This document shows positions 7,858 through 18,018 of a DNA stretch of 29,844 bases, one piece after another. A program made the translations under genes and the position numbers. The stretch's first letter is position 1, and each line of letters begins with the position of its first letter. The stretch covers positions 1-29,844 of the forward strand of contig CAZFKN010000030.1 of NCBI GenBank assembly GCA_964519805.1, in the 5' to 3' direction. The notes beneath the pieces are model-generated. The model saw only the letters and a program-made list of their open reading frames with translations, did not search any database and was not told the DNA's origin. Source of the DNA: DASQPE01 sp964519805 (GTDB taxonomy: Bacteria > Gemmatimonadota > Gemmatimonadetes > Gemmatimonadales > GWC2-71-9).

Positions 7858-8496
7858 ATGCGCGCGCTGCTCGCCTGCCTGCTCCTCTTCCGGGCCGCCC
7901 CCGCCGCGGCTCAGCAGACTTTCGACCGGGCTCTGACCGTCCAGCAGGGCGGCAAGGAGATCGGCCGGGAGGAGTACTCCGTCGGGCCCGGCACGCGCAC
8001 GGGGGCGAGCGCGATCACGGCCCGCAGCCGCTATCCCGCCTCGAGCCCGACGCTTCAGTTGGGGGCGATCCAGGAGCGGGCGCCCGACGGCTCGATCGCC
8101 AAGTTCGAGCTGGACGTGCAGGCGCCCGAGGGAAACGTCGTCATTCTGGCGGCGGGCTCCGGCGCGCGCCTCATCGTCCGATCGGTCTCAAAGGGATCCG
8201 AGGCCGGCCGCGAGCTCCCCGGCGGGCGGGATCTGGTCCTGCTGGATGATCGGGTCTTCTCTCTCTATCTCGCGCTGGCGGAGGTCGCCACCCCCGCCGG
8301 CGCGCGGGTTACGGCCGTCTTCCCGCGCGGCGCCCGGCAGGCAACGATCGTCGCGCGCCGGGAATCCGGTCCCGATGGAGCCACGATCCAGTTCTCGGGC
8401 GATGTGACGGGCACGCTGACCGTCGACTCCCAGGGCCGGCTTCAGCGTCTCGAGCTGCCCGGCGCCGGCATCGTGGTTACCCCCGCCGGTAAGTGA
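7858..8496 (+). CDS. Exported protein of unknown function
   Basis: A 212-residue product with a clear signal peptide (MRALLACLLLFRAAPAAAQQ). The mature part is rich in beta-strand-like alternation and starts with FDRALTVQQGGKEIGREEYSV. That resembles, in style only, the exported DUF3108/DUF6134 type of lipid-binding beta proteins; I cannot assign it to a family. It begins 17 bp after the creatininase-family gene and is probably co-transcribed with it. A GC hairpin follows the stop codon, separating it from the exporter operon. Confidence 0.75.
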   Translation: MRALLACLLLFRAAPAAAQQTFDRALTVQQGGKEIGREEYSVGPGTRTGASAITARSRYPASSPTLQLGAIQERAPDGSIAKFELDVQAPEGNVVILAAGSGARLIVRSVSKGSEAGRELPGGRDLVLLDDRVFSLYLALAEVATPAGARVTAVFPRGARQATIVARRESGPDGATIQFSGDVTGTLTVDSQGRLQRLELPGAGIVVTPAGK

Positions 8497-8503
8497 CCTG
8501 GCA

Positions 8504-8522
8504 GGGACGCTTTCCGCGTCCC
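8504..8522 (+). terminator. Hairpin after the exported-protein gene
   Basis: Inverted repeat GGGACGC-TTTCC-GCGTCCC, a 7-bp stem with a 5-nt loop, starts 8 nt after the stop codon. Only TTCGTC follows, not a run of T, so it is at best a weak intrinsic terminator. It could also stabilise the transcript end. Confidence 0.5.
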
Positions 8523-8552
8523 TTCGTCGCAACCTGAAACTTATGTTTGGCG

Positions 8553-8570
8553 CGGCCCGTAGGTGGGCCG
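8553..8570 (+). other. Hairpin in the leader of the exporter operon
   Basis: Inverted repeat CGGCCC-GTAGGT-GGGCCG (6-bp stem, 6-nt loop) lies 27 bp before the TolC start codon. It follows an AT-rich patch (TTATGTTT, 8541-8548) that is the best candidate for a promoter -10 region here, though no matching -35 is visible. The stem would fold in the 5' leader of the exporter mRNA. Confidence 0.35.
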
Positions 8571-8597
8571 GGCTCCCCCACGCACAAGGAAACAGGC

Positions 8598-10133
8598 ATG
8601 CGCCGTTGGCTGGTTCTGCCCATTCTCGCCCTCGCGCCGCCCTCGGTTGCGGCCGCCCAGGAAGTCCAGGACACCGCCTTCGCCGTCCGCCCGCAGCCGT
8701 CCGCCACGCTGGGGCTCGCTGATGCGCTGTCGCGTGCGCGGACCGAGAGTCCCACGTATCGCCAGGCCCTGAACAACGCGGATCCCGCCCGATGGGGCGT
8801 GCGGAATGCCTACGGCAACTTCCTGCCTCAGCTATCCGTGTCCGGCGGCCTGGGCTACAGCGGGTCGGGCGAGTCACAGTTCGGCACCTTCTTCTTTCAG
8901 AGTACACCAGCGTTCATCAGCTCCAACTACCAGGTCGGCCTCCAGTGGCGGTTCGACGGGCGCGTGCTGGCGGGGCCGAGCCAGCAGAAGGCGCTCGAGC
9001 GGGCGACGGGACAGGACATCGAGGACGCCGGGGTCAACCTTCGTTCGGACGTCACCACCCAGTACCTCAACGTGCTGGCCGCCGTTGCCCAGACGGAGGT
9101 CGCCCGGCAGCAGGTGAGCCGCAACGACGAATTTCTCCGCCTCGCTCGCGCCCGCTACCAGGTCGGCCAGGCGACGCTGCTCGACGTCCGGCAAGCCGAG
9201 GCGACGCGGGGCACCTCGCAAGTGGCCCTGCTCCAGGCGTACCAGCGGGAAAACGAGGCCAAGCTCGAGTTGTTCCGGCGCATGGGCGTCGAGCCCCCGG
9301 TGCCGGTGCAGCAGGTGGCGCTCACCGATTCATTCCCGGTAACCGCGCCCCAGTTCCAGCTCGACGAGCTCCTTCATCAGGCCGAAGCCGAAAACCCGTC
9401 GCTCCGGGCGCTGAAGGCGCGGGAGACCGCGGCCCGGGCGAACGTGCGCGCCGTGCGCTCGGATTTCTTTCCCCGAGTCACGGCTCAGGCGGGCTGGTCC
9501 GGGTTCACCCAGCAGCTCACCGACGAGAACGGGCTGCTGACCCGGAGTCTTCAGAGCGCGCAGCAGTCCGCGGCGCAGTGCCAGTTCAACAACCAGATCC
9601 GAACCGGGCTCAATCTCGGTGGCGTCGTCCCCGACTGCCTCGGGACCAGCAACCTCGATCCGACCGGGAACAGCCTGCTTCCCTCTGTTGCGCAACAGAT
9701 CCGTGACGCGAACAGCGTCTTCCCGTTCCATTTTACGAACCAGCCGTTCCAGGCGAGTCTGACGATCTCGCTGCCGCTGTTCACCGGGTTCAGCCGGCAC
9801 CTCCAGTTGTCCCAGGCCCGGGCCCAGCAGCGGAACGCCGACGAGAGCCTGCGTGCGCAAGGGCTGCTCGTGCGCGCGAACGTCGAGGCCCGGTACCTGG
9901 CGGTCGGCAGCGCGTATCGGGCCATCGGCGCCCAGAGCCAGGCCCGGGATGCCGCCCGTGAGCAATTGCGTCTGGCCCGCGACCGCTATCGCGTCGGGCT
10001 CGGCTCGGCCCTCGAGGTGACCGACGCGCAGAACGCCGTGACGCAGGCCGAGGGTGCCTATGTAGGTGCCGTTTACGACTATCACCGCGCCATCACCGCG
10101 CTCGAAGCTGCGGTCGGCCGTCCCCTTCGTTAG
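8598..10133 (+). CDS. TolC family outer-membrane efflux channel
   Basis: The product has 511 residues. The ATG at 8598 is preceded by AAGGA at a spacing of 7 and starts a signal peptide (MRRWLVLPILALAPPSVAAAQ). Two related OEP repeats follow, each with the long alpha-helical coil pattern: SPTYRQALNNADPARWGVRNAYGNFLPQL in the first and NPSLRALKARETAARANVRAVRSDFFPRV in the second. Paired VGQATLLDVRQAEAT and VGLGSALEVTDAQNAV segments are the hallmark of TolC. An insertion in the second repeat carries two cysteines (AQCQFNN and PDCLGTS). The protein forms the trimeric outer-membrane exit duct of the tripartite exporter encoded by the next six genes. It is the first gene of the operon. Confidence 0.95.
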   Translation: MRRWLVLPILALAPPSVAAAQEVQDTAFAVRPQPSATLGLADALSRARTESPTYRQALNNADPARWGVRNAYGNFLPQLSVSGGLGYSGSGESQFGTFFFQSTPAFISSNYQVGLQWRFDGRVLAGPSQQKALERATGQDIEDAGVNLRSDVTTQYLNVLAAVAQTEVARQQVSRNDEFLRLARARYQVGQATLLDVRQAEATRGTSQVALLQAYQRENEAKLELFRRMGVEPPVPVQQVALTDSFPVTAPQFQLDELLHQAEAENPSLRALKARETAARANVRAVRSDFFPRVTAQAGWSGFTQQLTDENGLLTRSLQSAQQSAAQCQFNNQIRTGLNLGGVVPDCLGTSNLDPTGNSLLPSVAQQIRDANSVFPFHFTNQPFQASLTISLPLFTGFSRHLQLSQARAQQRNADESLRAQGLLVRANVEARYLAVGSAYRAIGAQSQARDAAREQLRLARDRYRVGLGSALEVTDAQNAVTQAEGAYVGAVYDYHRAITALEAAVGRPLR

Positions 10134-10147
10134 AGCGAGGAACGACC

Positions 10148-11434
10148 ATGTCCCGTGGAGTGAAGATCGGTCTCATCGTCGGCGTCGTCGTCCTCGCCGT
10201 CGGGGGGCTCGTCGCGGCGAGCGCGGTGAAGAAGAGGAACAAGGCCGTCGCGGTGAAGATGGACACCGTGGCGCGGCGGGATCTGGTGGCGGCGGTGACC
10301 GCCAGCGGCAAGATCGACGCGGAGAAGACCGTGGACGTCACCGCCGACATCACCGGCCGGATTCTCCGGATCGCGGTGAAAGAGGGGGACCTCGTTCAGA
10401 AGGGCCAGTTCCTGGTGCAGATCGATCCGGTGCAGTTCCAGGGCGCCGTCAACCGGGGGGAGGCGCTGCTGGCGTCCAACCAGGCGGCGCTGGTCCAGGC
10501 CCGCACGAACCGCGACCAGAGTCAGCGCCAGCTCGATCGCGCCATGCAGATCCACAAGACGTCGCCCGAGCTGATCGCCACCGAAGCCGTGGAACAGGCG
10601 CAGCAGGCCTATGACGTCGCGGTCGCCACCTTCAACGCCAACCAGGCGCAGGTCGAGCAGGCGCAGGCGAGCCTCAACGAAGCCCGGGACAACCTCGCCC
10701 GCACCCAGCTGTTCGCGCCGATCTCCGGCCGGGTCGTCCGGCTGCCCGTGCACGAGGGCGAAGTCGCCGTCCCCGGGACCTTCTCCAAGGAGACGGCGCT
10801 GCTCATGACCATCGCCGACCTCTCCACCATCCTCGCCAAGGTCCAGGTGGACGAGACCGACGTCGTCCGGCTCCATTTGGGCGACTCGGTGGACGTCAGC
10901 ATCGACGCCTATCCCGATACGACCTTCCTCGGCCGCGTGACGAAGATCAGCAACAGCGCCAAGCTCTCGCAGACCGCGGCGGGCGCGCAGACCGGCACCA
11001 ACGACCGGGCGGTGGACTTCGACGTGGAGGTCACGCTCGTGAGCCCGCCGCGCGACGTCCGGCCCGACTTGAGCTGCACCGCGCGCATCGTCACCGACAC
11101 GCGGAAGAACGTGCTCTCGGTGCCCATCATCTCCCTCACCGTACGCGAGCACGAGAAGGTGCCCAACGAGGATCTGGCGCCGCAGGACACCATCCGGGCG
11201 ACGAAGAAGTTCAAGAAGAAGGAGGCCGAGGGCGTCTTCGTCGTGCGGGACGGGATCGCCACGTTCCGGCCGGTCAAGATCGGGATCGCCGGGGACGAGT
11301 ACTTCGAGGTGGTCGATGGTGTGCGCGAAGGCGAAACCATCGTGGGCGGCACCTACCAGGCCATCCGGGACCTGAAGGACGGGGACCGGGTGAAGAAGGC
11401 ACCGGAGAAGAAGAAGGAAGCGATGACGTCATGA
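10148..11434 (+). CDS. Periplasmic adaptor subunit of ABC exporter (HlyD/MacA type)
   Basis: The product has 428 residues, with GAGGA upstream of the ATG. One N-terminal TM helix (residues 7-25) anchors it in the inner membrane. The split barrel-sandwich (lipoyl-like) domain is visible as ADITGRILRIAVKEGDLVQKGQFLVQID (66-93) and LFAPISGRVVRLPVHEGEVAV (188-208). The alpha-helical hairpin (about 95-187) separates these halves. A beta-barrel segment follows (LAKVQVDETDVVRLHLGDSVDVSIDAYP). The C-terminus is Lys-rich. The adaptor bridges the permeases to the TolC channel. Its stop codon overlaps the ATPase start by 4 bp (ATGA), so translation is coupled. Confidence 0.94.
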   Translation: MSRGVKIGLIVGVVVLAVGGLVAASAVKKRNKAVAVKMDTVARRDLVAAVTASGKIDAEKTVDVTADITGRILRIAVKEGDLVQKGQFLVQIDPVQFQGAVNRGEALLASNQAALVQARTNRDQSQRQLDRAMQIHKTSPELIATEAVEQAQQAYDVAVATFNANQAQVEQAQASLNEARDNLARTQLFAPISGRVVRLPVHEGEVAVPGTFSKETALLMTIADLSTILAKVQVDETDVVRLHLGDSVDVSIDAYPDTTFLGRVTKISNSAKLSQTAAGAQTGTNDRAVDFDVEVTLVSPPRDVRPDLSCTARIVTDTRKNVLSVPIISLTVREHEKVPNEDLAPQDTIRATKKFKKKEAEGVFVVRDGIATFRPVKIGIAGDEYFEVVDGVREGETIVGGTYQAIRDLKDGDRVKKAPEKKKEAMTS

Positions 11435-12132
11435 GCGATCCCATCATCCGGATCCGCGATCTCGCCCGTGAGTATGCGATGGGGTCGGAGATCATCCACG
11501 CGCTCCGCGGCGTCACGCTCGACATCCAGCGCAACGAGTACCTCGCGATCATGGGACCGTCCGGCTCGGGGAAGTCGACGATGATGAACGTGCTGGGCTG
11601 CCTCGACACGCCCAGCTCGGGCGAATACTGGCTCAACGGGCAGGAGGTCTCCCGGCTCTCGGACGACGCGCTCGCCCGGGTTCGGAACCGGGAAATCGGG
11701 TTCGTGTTCCAGACGTTCAACCTCCTGCCCCGGGCCACCGCCCTGCACAACGTCGAGCTGCCTCTGGTGTACGCCGGCGTGCCGGCCCGGGCCCGGCGGG
11801 ACCAGGCCGCCGCCGCGCTGACACAAGTCGGGTTGGCGGAGCGTATGGATCATCGGCCCAACGAGCTGTCCGGCGGCCAACGGCAGCGGGTGGCGATCGC
11901 GCGGGCCCTGGTGAACCAGCCGTCCATTTTGCTGGCAGACGAGCCGACGGGCAATCTCGACAGCGTAACGAGCGAGGAGATCATGCAGGTCTTCGGCGAG
12001 CTGCACGCCGGCGGCCAGACCGTCCTCATGGTGACGCACGAGTCAGAGATCGCGGCCTGCGCCGCGCGGGTCGTCACGCTGCGCGACGGGCGAGTCGAGA
12101 GCGACCGCAGCACGCGGGATGCGGCTGCATGA
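11431..12132 (+). CDS. ABC transporter ATPase, MacB/LolD type
   Basis: The product has 233 residues, the usual length. It has Walker A GPSGSGKST (42-50), a Q-loop around Gln94 (FVFQTFNLLP), signature LSGGQ (146-150), Walker B ILLADE with Glu171, a D-loop (GNLDS) and switch His203 (VTHES). The MNVLGCLDTPSSGEY stretch after Walker A is typical of the MacB/LolD/FtsE-like clade, which works with FtsX-fold permeases. It is the only ATPase in the operon and presumably energises both permease pairs downstream. Confidence 0.96.
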   Translation: MSDPIIRIRDLAREYAMGSEIIHALRGVTLDIQRNEYLAIMGPSGSGKSTMMNVLGCLDTPSSGEYWLNGQEVSRLSDDALARVRNREIGFVFQTFNLLPRATALHNVELPLVYAGVPARARRDQAAAALTQVGLAERMDHRPNELSGGQRQRVAIARALVNQPSILLADEPTGNLDSVTSEEIMQVFGELHAGGQTVLMVTHESEIAACAARVVTLRDGRVESDRSTRDAAA

Positions 12133-12156
12133 GAGCGAGACACGAGGCGGACTCCC

Positions 12157-13394
<1,238 letters not shown>

Positions 13395-13398
<4 letters not shown>

Positions 13399-14657
13399 CG
13401 CCGCTCCGGACCGTGTCCATGCTGTTCCGCCTGACTGAGGGCATCGGCATCGCGCTCGACTCGATCCGCGCCAACAAGGTCCGGGCCGCGCTCACGATTC
13501 TTGGCGTCGCCATCGGCGTCACGGTCGTCATCGCCATGGGGGCTGCGATCACGGGGATCAACCGGAGCGTCACTCAGATTCTCGAGGCCGCCGGGCCCAA
13601 GACCTTCTTCGTGTTCCGGTTCTTCCAGGGCGGCATCACGGTCTCCGACGGCTCCGACGAGACCAGCCCCTGGCGGCGCAATCCCTGGCTCTCGGTCGCG
13701 GAGGCGGAGATCCTGCGTCACCTGCCGGCCGTGCGCGACGTGAACATCGAGGAAGACGCCCAGGGGCCCGTGAGCTGGGAGGACGTGAACCTCAAGGGTG
13801 TGGACATGGCCGGATTTGGACCGCACTGGATCACCGTGAACGGCGGCGACATCCTCGAGGGGCGGAACTACACCGAGGCGGAGTACGCGGCGGGTGCACG
13901 TGTCGTGGTGATCAACGATCACCTGGCGAAGGCGCTCTTCCCCAGGCTCGATCCCATCGGGCAGACCATCAAGATCTTCGGCCAGCCGTTCACCGTGGTC
14001 GGCATGCACGCCGAGGCATCCTCGCTCTTCTCCAACGCGGACAAGCCTCGGCTCGCGATTCCCCACACCGTTTTCGTGAAGGTGGCACAGTACCAGAAGG
14101 GATTCATGGCTTTCGCCGTCGTGCCCACCGATTCGGCGACCATCCAGGAGGCGCAGGACCAGGTCGTCGCCGCGCTCCGGAGCGAGCGGGGGCTGCGTCC
14201 CGGGGAGGACAACAACTTCGCGGTCGTCACTCAGAACAAGCTGCTCGACACGTTCAACAGCATCACGGCGGGCTTCTTCATCGCCATGATCGCCCTGTCG
14301 AGTGTCGGACTCATGGTGGGCGGCGTCGGCGTCGTCGCCATCATGATGATCTCCGTGACGGAGCGCACCCGCGAGATCGGTGTGCGCAAGGCACTCGGCG
14401 CTACGCGGCGCGAGATCATGTTTCAGTTCCTGGTCGAGGCGGCGACGCTCACGCTCGTCGGCTGCCTCATCGGCATGGGACTCGGCTCCCTCGCCGCATG
14501 GGCCGTACGGTCCTTCAGCCCAGTGCCGGCCGCGGTCCCCCTGGCCTCCGTGATCGCTGCCGTGTTCGCCTCGGTGCTCACCGGCGTGCTGTTCGGGCTG
14601 TACCCGGCAAGCAAGGCGTCGCGGCTGGATCCGGTGGAGGCGCTGAGGTACGAATAA
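13395..14657 (+). CDS. MacB/FtsX-type ABC permease, copy B
   Basis: The product has 420 residues with the same four-TM MacB plan. The N-terminus contains EGIGIALDSIRANKVRAALTI, and the C-terminal signature reads AIMMISVTERTREIGVRKAL followed by GATRREIMFQFLVEAATL. It ends YPASKASRLDPVEALRYE. These features pair it with copy B' (15925-17163) rather than with copies A or A'. Its start overlaps the stop of copy A, suggesting that A and B are made together as a heterodimer. MacB-type permeases move substrates within the periplasm by mechanotransmission; the substrate is unknown. Confidence 0.93.
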
Positions 14658-14676
14658 CAGCAGGGAACGGTGAGCC

Positions 14677-15921
14677 GTGCCTCTGTCCGAAGCCCTCCGC
14701 CTCGCCCTCCAGTCGATCCTCGGCGCGAAGCTGCGCTCCTTCTTCACCCTCCTCGGTATCATCGTCTCGGTGGGATTTCTCGTCGTCGTGGTCGCGATCA
14801 TCCAGGGGATGAACGCCTACGTACGGGAAAACCTCACCGGCGCAATGATCGGGACCAATGCGTTCCAGCTCCGCCGGAGCCCCATCTCCGTCGGCCTCCT
14901 GGACGACGAGCAGCTCAAGACCATCGCCAAGCGGCCGCTCGTGACCCGCGAGGACGCCGAGGTGGTGGCCAAGGCCTTGCCCGATGCCCAGGCCGTGGCG
15001 CTCCAGTCCGGTTGGCCGACGCCGGTGAGCGATGTCCAGGCCGGCAACCGCACGGTCGCGAACGTGCTCGTGTTCGGGGTCACCGCGCCGTACCAGCTGG
15101 TTCAGGACTACCGGTTCGCCTTCGGCGCGCCGCTCGCCGACCCCGATGTCCAAGAGCGGCGATACGCGGTCGTGCTCGGCTGGGACATCGCTCACGAGCT
15201 TTTCGACGAGCCTGGGGCCGCGGTGGGGAAGACCGTGCGGGTGGCCGGGTATGAGCTGACCGTGAAGGGCGTCATCGGGAAGAAGGGCCGGGTGCTGGGG
15301 CAATCGTTCGACGGCTTCGTGCTGATCCCCTTTACCACGTTCGAGTCGATGTACGGCCGTCGCAAGACAACCGTCGTCTCGGTCAAGATGGCGAGCGCCG
15401 ACGCGATCGACGATGCCATGGCCCGCACCGAGGAAGCCATGCGCGTCGCCCATCGCCTGCGCCCCGGCGAAAGCAACGATTTCACCGTCGACAAAGCGGA
15501 CGCGCTGGTCGCGTTCTGGAAGAGTCTCACGCGTGTCCTGTTTACTGCCATTCCGGCCGTGGTCGGCATCGGCATCGTCGTGGGCGGGATCGTCATCATG
15601 AACATCATGCTGATGAGCGTGAACGAGCGCACCCGGGAGATCGGCCTTCGAAAATCCCTCGGCGCGCGCCGGCGCGACATCCGCCGGCAGTTCCTCGTCG
15701 AATCGGTCATCCTCTCCGCGCTGGGCGGTGCCCTCGGGATCCTCGGCGGCTGGTTGCTTGCCGTATGCGTCGCCCAGTTCACCCCGCTGCCAGCCCGGAT
15801 AACCGCCTGGTCGGTCGCCGTGGCCCTCGCCCTCGGCGCAGGCACCGGTATCGTGTTCGGCGTGTATCCGGCGTCCCGGGCCTCCCGGCTGGACCCCATC
15901 AGCGCGCTCCGGGTGGAATAG
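14677..15921 (+). CDS. MacB/FtsX-type ABC permease, copy A'
   Basis: The product has 414 residues from a GTG, with AGGGA upstream and a 19-bp gap after copy B. It starts MPLSEALRLALQSILGAKLR and has an N-terminal TM, a MacB_PCD-like periplasmic domain and three C-terminal TM helices. GGIVIMNIMLMSVNERTREI and the following GLRKSLGARRRDI segment match copy A and differ from copies B and B'. It ends YPASRASRLDPISALRVE. It shares the GTG start with copy A, consistent with origin by duplication of an A-B unit. Confidence 0.93.
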   Translation: MPLSEALRLALQSILGAKLRSFFTLLGIIVSVGFLVVVVAIIQGMNAYVRENLTGAMIGTNAFQLRRSPISVGLLDDEQLKTIAKRPLVTREDAEVVAKALPDAQAVALQSGWPTPVSDVQAGNRTVANVLVFGVTAPYQLVQDYRFAFGAPLADPDVQERRYAVVLGWDIAHELFDEPGAAVGKTVRVAGYELTVKGVIGKKGRVLGQSFDGFVLIPFTTFESMYGRRKTTVVSVKMASADAIDDAMARTEEAMRVAHRLRPGESNDFTVDKADALVAFWKSLTRVLFTAIPAVVGIGIVVGGIVIMNIMLMSVNERTREIGLRKSLGARRRDIRRQFLVESVILSALGGALGILGGWLLAVCVAQFTPLPARITAWSVAVALALGAGTGIVFGVYPASRASRLDPISALRVE

Positions 15922-15924
15922 CCC

Positions 15925-17163
15925 ATGCTCCTGCGCAACGTGGACGAGGGCGTCGGCATCGCGCTCGACGCGATCTGGTCGAACAAGCTTCGCTCGGCCC
16001 TGACGATTCTCGGGGTCGTCATCGGCGTCACCACCGTGATGGCAATCGCCTCGATGGTCCAGGGGATCCGCACGCAGATCTTCAACGCGATCGAGACCGC
16101 GGGCCCTACGGCGTTCTATGTTGTGCGCTACTTCTCCCAGACGCCGCTCAATCCCGACCGCCTGCCCTACGAGGTCCGCATCCGTCCCGTGCTCGAACAA
16201 TCCGACGCGGGCGCGCTCGCGCGGCTGCCGGAGCTGGCGTATGCCTCACTCTGGGTGCAGCTGTTCCAGCGCGTCGAGTATCAGGGCGAGCGAACGCAGA
16301 CCGTGACGGTCTTCGGCGCCGACGCCGGCTTCATGGAGATCCAGGGCGGCAGCCTGCTGCGGGGTCGCCTCTTCAGTAAGGCCGAGCTGACCGGCGATCC
16401 GGTGGTGGTCCTGGAAGCCGGCGTGGCGGAGCGGCTCTTCGGCCAGGTGGATCCCCTCGGCCGGTTTGTACGGATCGGACCCAAGTCGGTGCGCGTGATC
16501 GGGATTTGGCAGAAGCCGGCCAATATCTTCGAGCCGCCGGGCCAGGAAACGGCGGGAACGGTGCCGTTCGAATTCGCCCGCCAGAATTTCCGGTACGACA
16601 ACACCAACGGCCTGTTCATCGCAGCGAAGCCGCGCACCGGCGTGACGGTCGATCAGGCCAAGGACCTGGTCACGTCGGCCCTTCGCCGGGTCCGGAACCT
16701 CCGGCCGGGGCTGCCCGACACGTTCGATCTCATCACCCAGGATCAGATCCTCGCGGTGGTGAGCAACTTCACGTCCTATTTCTTCGTGGCGATGGTGGCG
16801 CTGTCGAGCGTCGCGCTGCTGGTCGGGGGCATCGGCGTGATGGCGATCATGATGGTTTCGGTGACGGATCGAACGCGGGAGATAGGCTTGCGGAAAGCAC
16901 TCGGGGCCACCCGGCGCGAGATCCTCTGGCAGTTCCTCGTAGAGGCGGCGACGCTGACCTCGATCGGTGGAGCGGTCGGCATCGCCTTCGGGCTCGGCGC
17001 GGGCGAGCTGCTCAAGGCCGTCTTGAGCCTCCAGTCCGAGGTCCCGCTCTGGAGCGCAGCTCTCGCGGCCGGGGTGAGTATCACGATAGGTCTGGTGTTC
17101 GGGCTCTATCCGGCAAATCGGGCGGCCCGAATGGATCCCGTCGAAGCGTTGCGCCACGAATGA
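15925..17163 (+). CDS. MacB/FtsX-type ABC permease, copy B'
   Basis: The product has 412 residues and starts 3 bp after copy A'. The N-terminus has DEGVGIALDAIWSNKLRSAL, and the C-terminal signature is AIMMVSVTDRTREIGLRKAL with GATRREILWQFLVEAATL, ending YPANRAARMDPVEALRHE. All of these parallel copy B. The periplasmic domain differs most, which would allow different substrates or partners. It is the last gene of the exporter operon, and a GC hairpin follows directly. Confidence 0.93.
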   Translation: MLLRNVDEGVGIALDAIWSNKLRSALTILGVVIGVTTVMAIASMVQGIRTQIFNAIETAGPTAFYVVRYFSQTPLNPDRLPYEVRIRPVLEQSDAGALARLPELAYASLWVQLFQRVEYQGERTQTVTVFGADAGFMEIQGGSLLRGRLFSKAELTGDPVVVLEAGVAERLFGQVDPLGRFVRIGPKSVRVIGIWQKPANIFEPPGQETAGTVPFEFARQNFRYDNTNGLFIAAKPRTGVTVDQAKDLVTSALRRVRNLRPGLPDTFDLITQDQILAVVSNFTSYFFVAMVALSSVALLVGGIGVMAIMMVSVTDRTREIGLRKALGATRREILWQFLVEAATLTSIGGAVGIAFGLGAGELLKAVLSLQSEVPLWSAALAAGVSITIGLVFGLYPANRAARMDPVEALRHE

Positions 17164-17187
17164 GGCGCGGCGGGCTGAGGCCGCGCC
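17164..17187. terminator. Hairpin between convergent genes
   Basis: Inverted repeat GGCGCGGC-(8 nt)-GCCGCGCC starts immediately after the stop codon of permease B' and ends 6 bp before the 3' end of the convergent SRPBCC gene. The perfect 8-bp GC stem could stop transcription from both sides. There is no T run on either strand, so the mechanism is uncertain. Confidence 0.5.
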
Positions 17188-17193
17188 GGCCGT

Positions 17194-18018
17194 TCAGGCG
17201 GGCTTCAGCGCGCCGGGAGGCAAGGCCCGCGCGATGATCTCGCGGAGGCGGGCCTCGAGCTCCCTCAGCACTCCCTCGTCCACGCCCCACGTCGCCACCC
17301 AGAGCCTGGGACTCCCGCAATAGAACTCATAGCGAAGCAGCCCGTCGTTCAGATTGGCCACCGTCCCCGCAAAGTCGAGCGGGGGCCGGTTGACTAGGAC
17401 GGTGCCCTCGAATGCACCGGCGGCGCCTACGATCCGGTAGGGATCGCCTTCGTCGAGGCCGGTCACCGCCCCTTCCCGGGCCAGCCCGGCGCCCATGATG
17501 CCGGCGTAGCACGCTTCGGGCGAGAGCGACGTCCGGGCCGCGACCCACGCGACCAGCCTCGAGAGGCCGCGATGGCGGTTGAGGTAGTGCCTGAGGCCGC
17601 GCAGCTCGTAGCGCCACCCGCGGCGCGTGCCGTCATACTCCGCGTCCCAGTCGGCCCCCGTGCCAAAACCGGAATGCACTACGCGAAGCGTGGTTCGCCC
17701 GCCTTCGCTTTCGATGAAGTAGTCCACCACCAGCTCCACCGGGCGACCCGCCGCATCCCGCCTGGGCTCCACCGTCCGAAGGCGGCGGTTGGGCTCCCAA
17801 ACCTCGATGCGGGTAGTCGCGCCGTTCGGGCCGTCCCACGACAGCCACATCGTCCCGCCGGTTCCCGGCTCGACCCTGGCCTCGAGCGGAAACCACCGCA
17901 TCAGCTCCTCCGCCTCCGTCAGTGCGCGCCACACCACCTCGGCGGGTGCGTCGATGACGATCCGCTCCTCGAGCGAGCGCCCGGGCCCCCGCTCCGGTCC
18001 CTTCGGATCAGGAGCCAT
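17194..18018 (-). CDS. SRPBCC (AHSA1-like) domain protein with C-terminal extension
   Basis: The product has 274 residues. The N-terminal half (about 15-150) is a START/Bet v1-like AHSA1 domain: IVIDAPAEVVWRALTEAEEL, RWFPLEARVEPGTGGTMWLSW, then RTTLRVVHSGFG. The family is usually about 150 residues. Here about 110 more follow, including DFAGTVANLNDGLLRYEFYC and VATWGVDEGVLRELEARLREI, which could be a second, degenerate half of the same fold. The start overlaps the end of the ArsR-type gene by 11 bp, so expression is coupled to it. The ligand is unknown. Confidence 0.85.
   Translation of the reverse strand: MAPDPKGPERGPGRSLEERIVIDAPAEVVWRALTEAEELMRWFPLEARVEPGTGGTMWLSWDGPNGATTRIEVWEPNRRLRTVEPRRDAAGRPVELVVDYFIESEGGRTTLRVVHSGFGTGADWDAEYDGTRRGWRYELRGLRHYLNRHRGLSRLVAWVAARTSLSPEACYAGIMGAGLAREGAVTGLDEGDPYRIVGAAGAFEGTVLVNRPPLDFAGTVANLNDGLLRYEFYCGSPRLWVATWGVDEGVLRELEARLREIIARALPPGALKPA

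Noticed and set aside
14578..16200. Minus-strand open frame of 540 codons opposite the permeases
   Set aside because: It is antisense to two permeases with intact FtsX signatures, and its product is an Asp/His/Gly-rich mixture with no domain.
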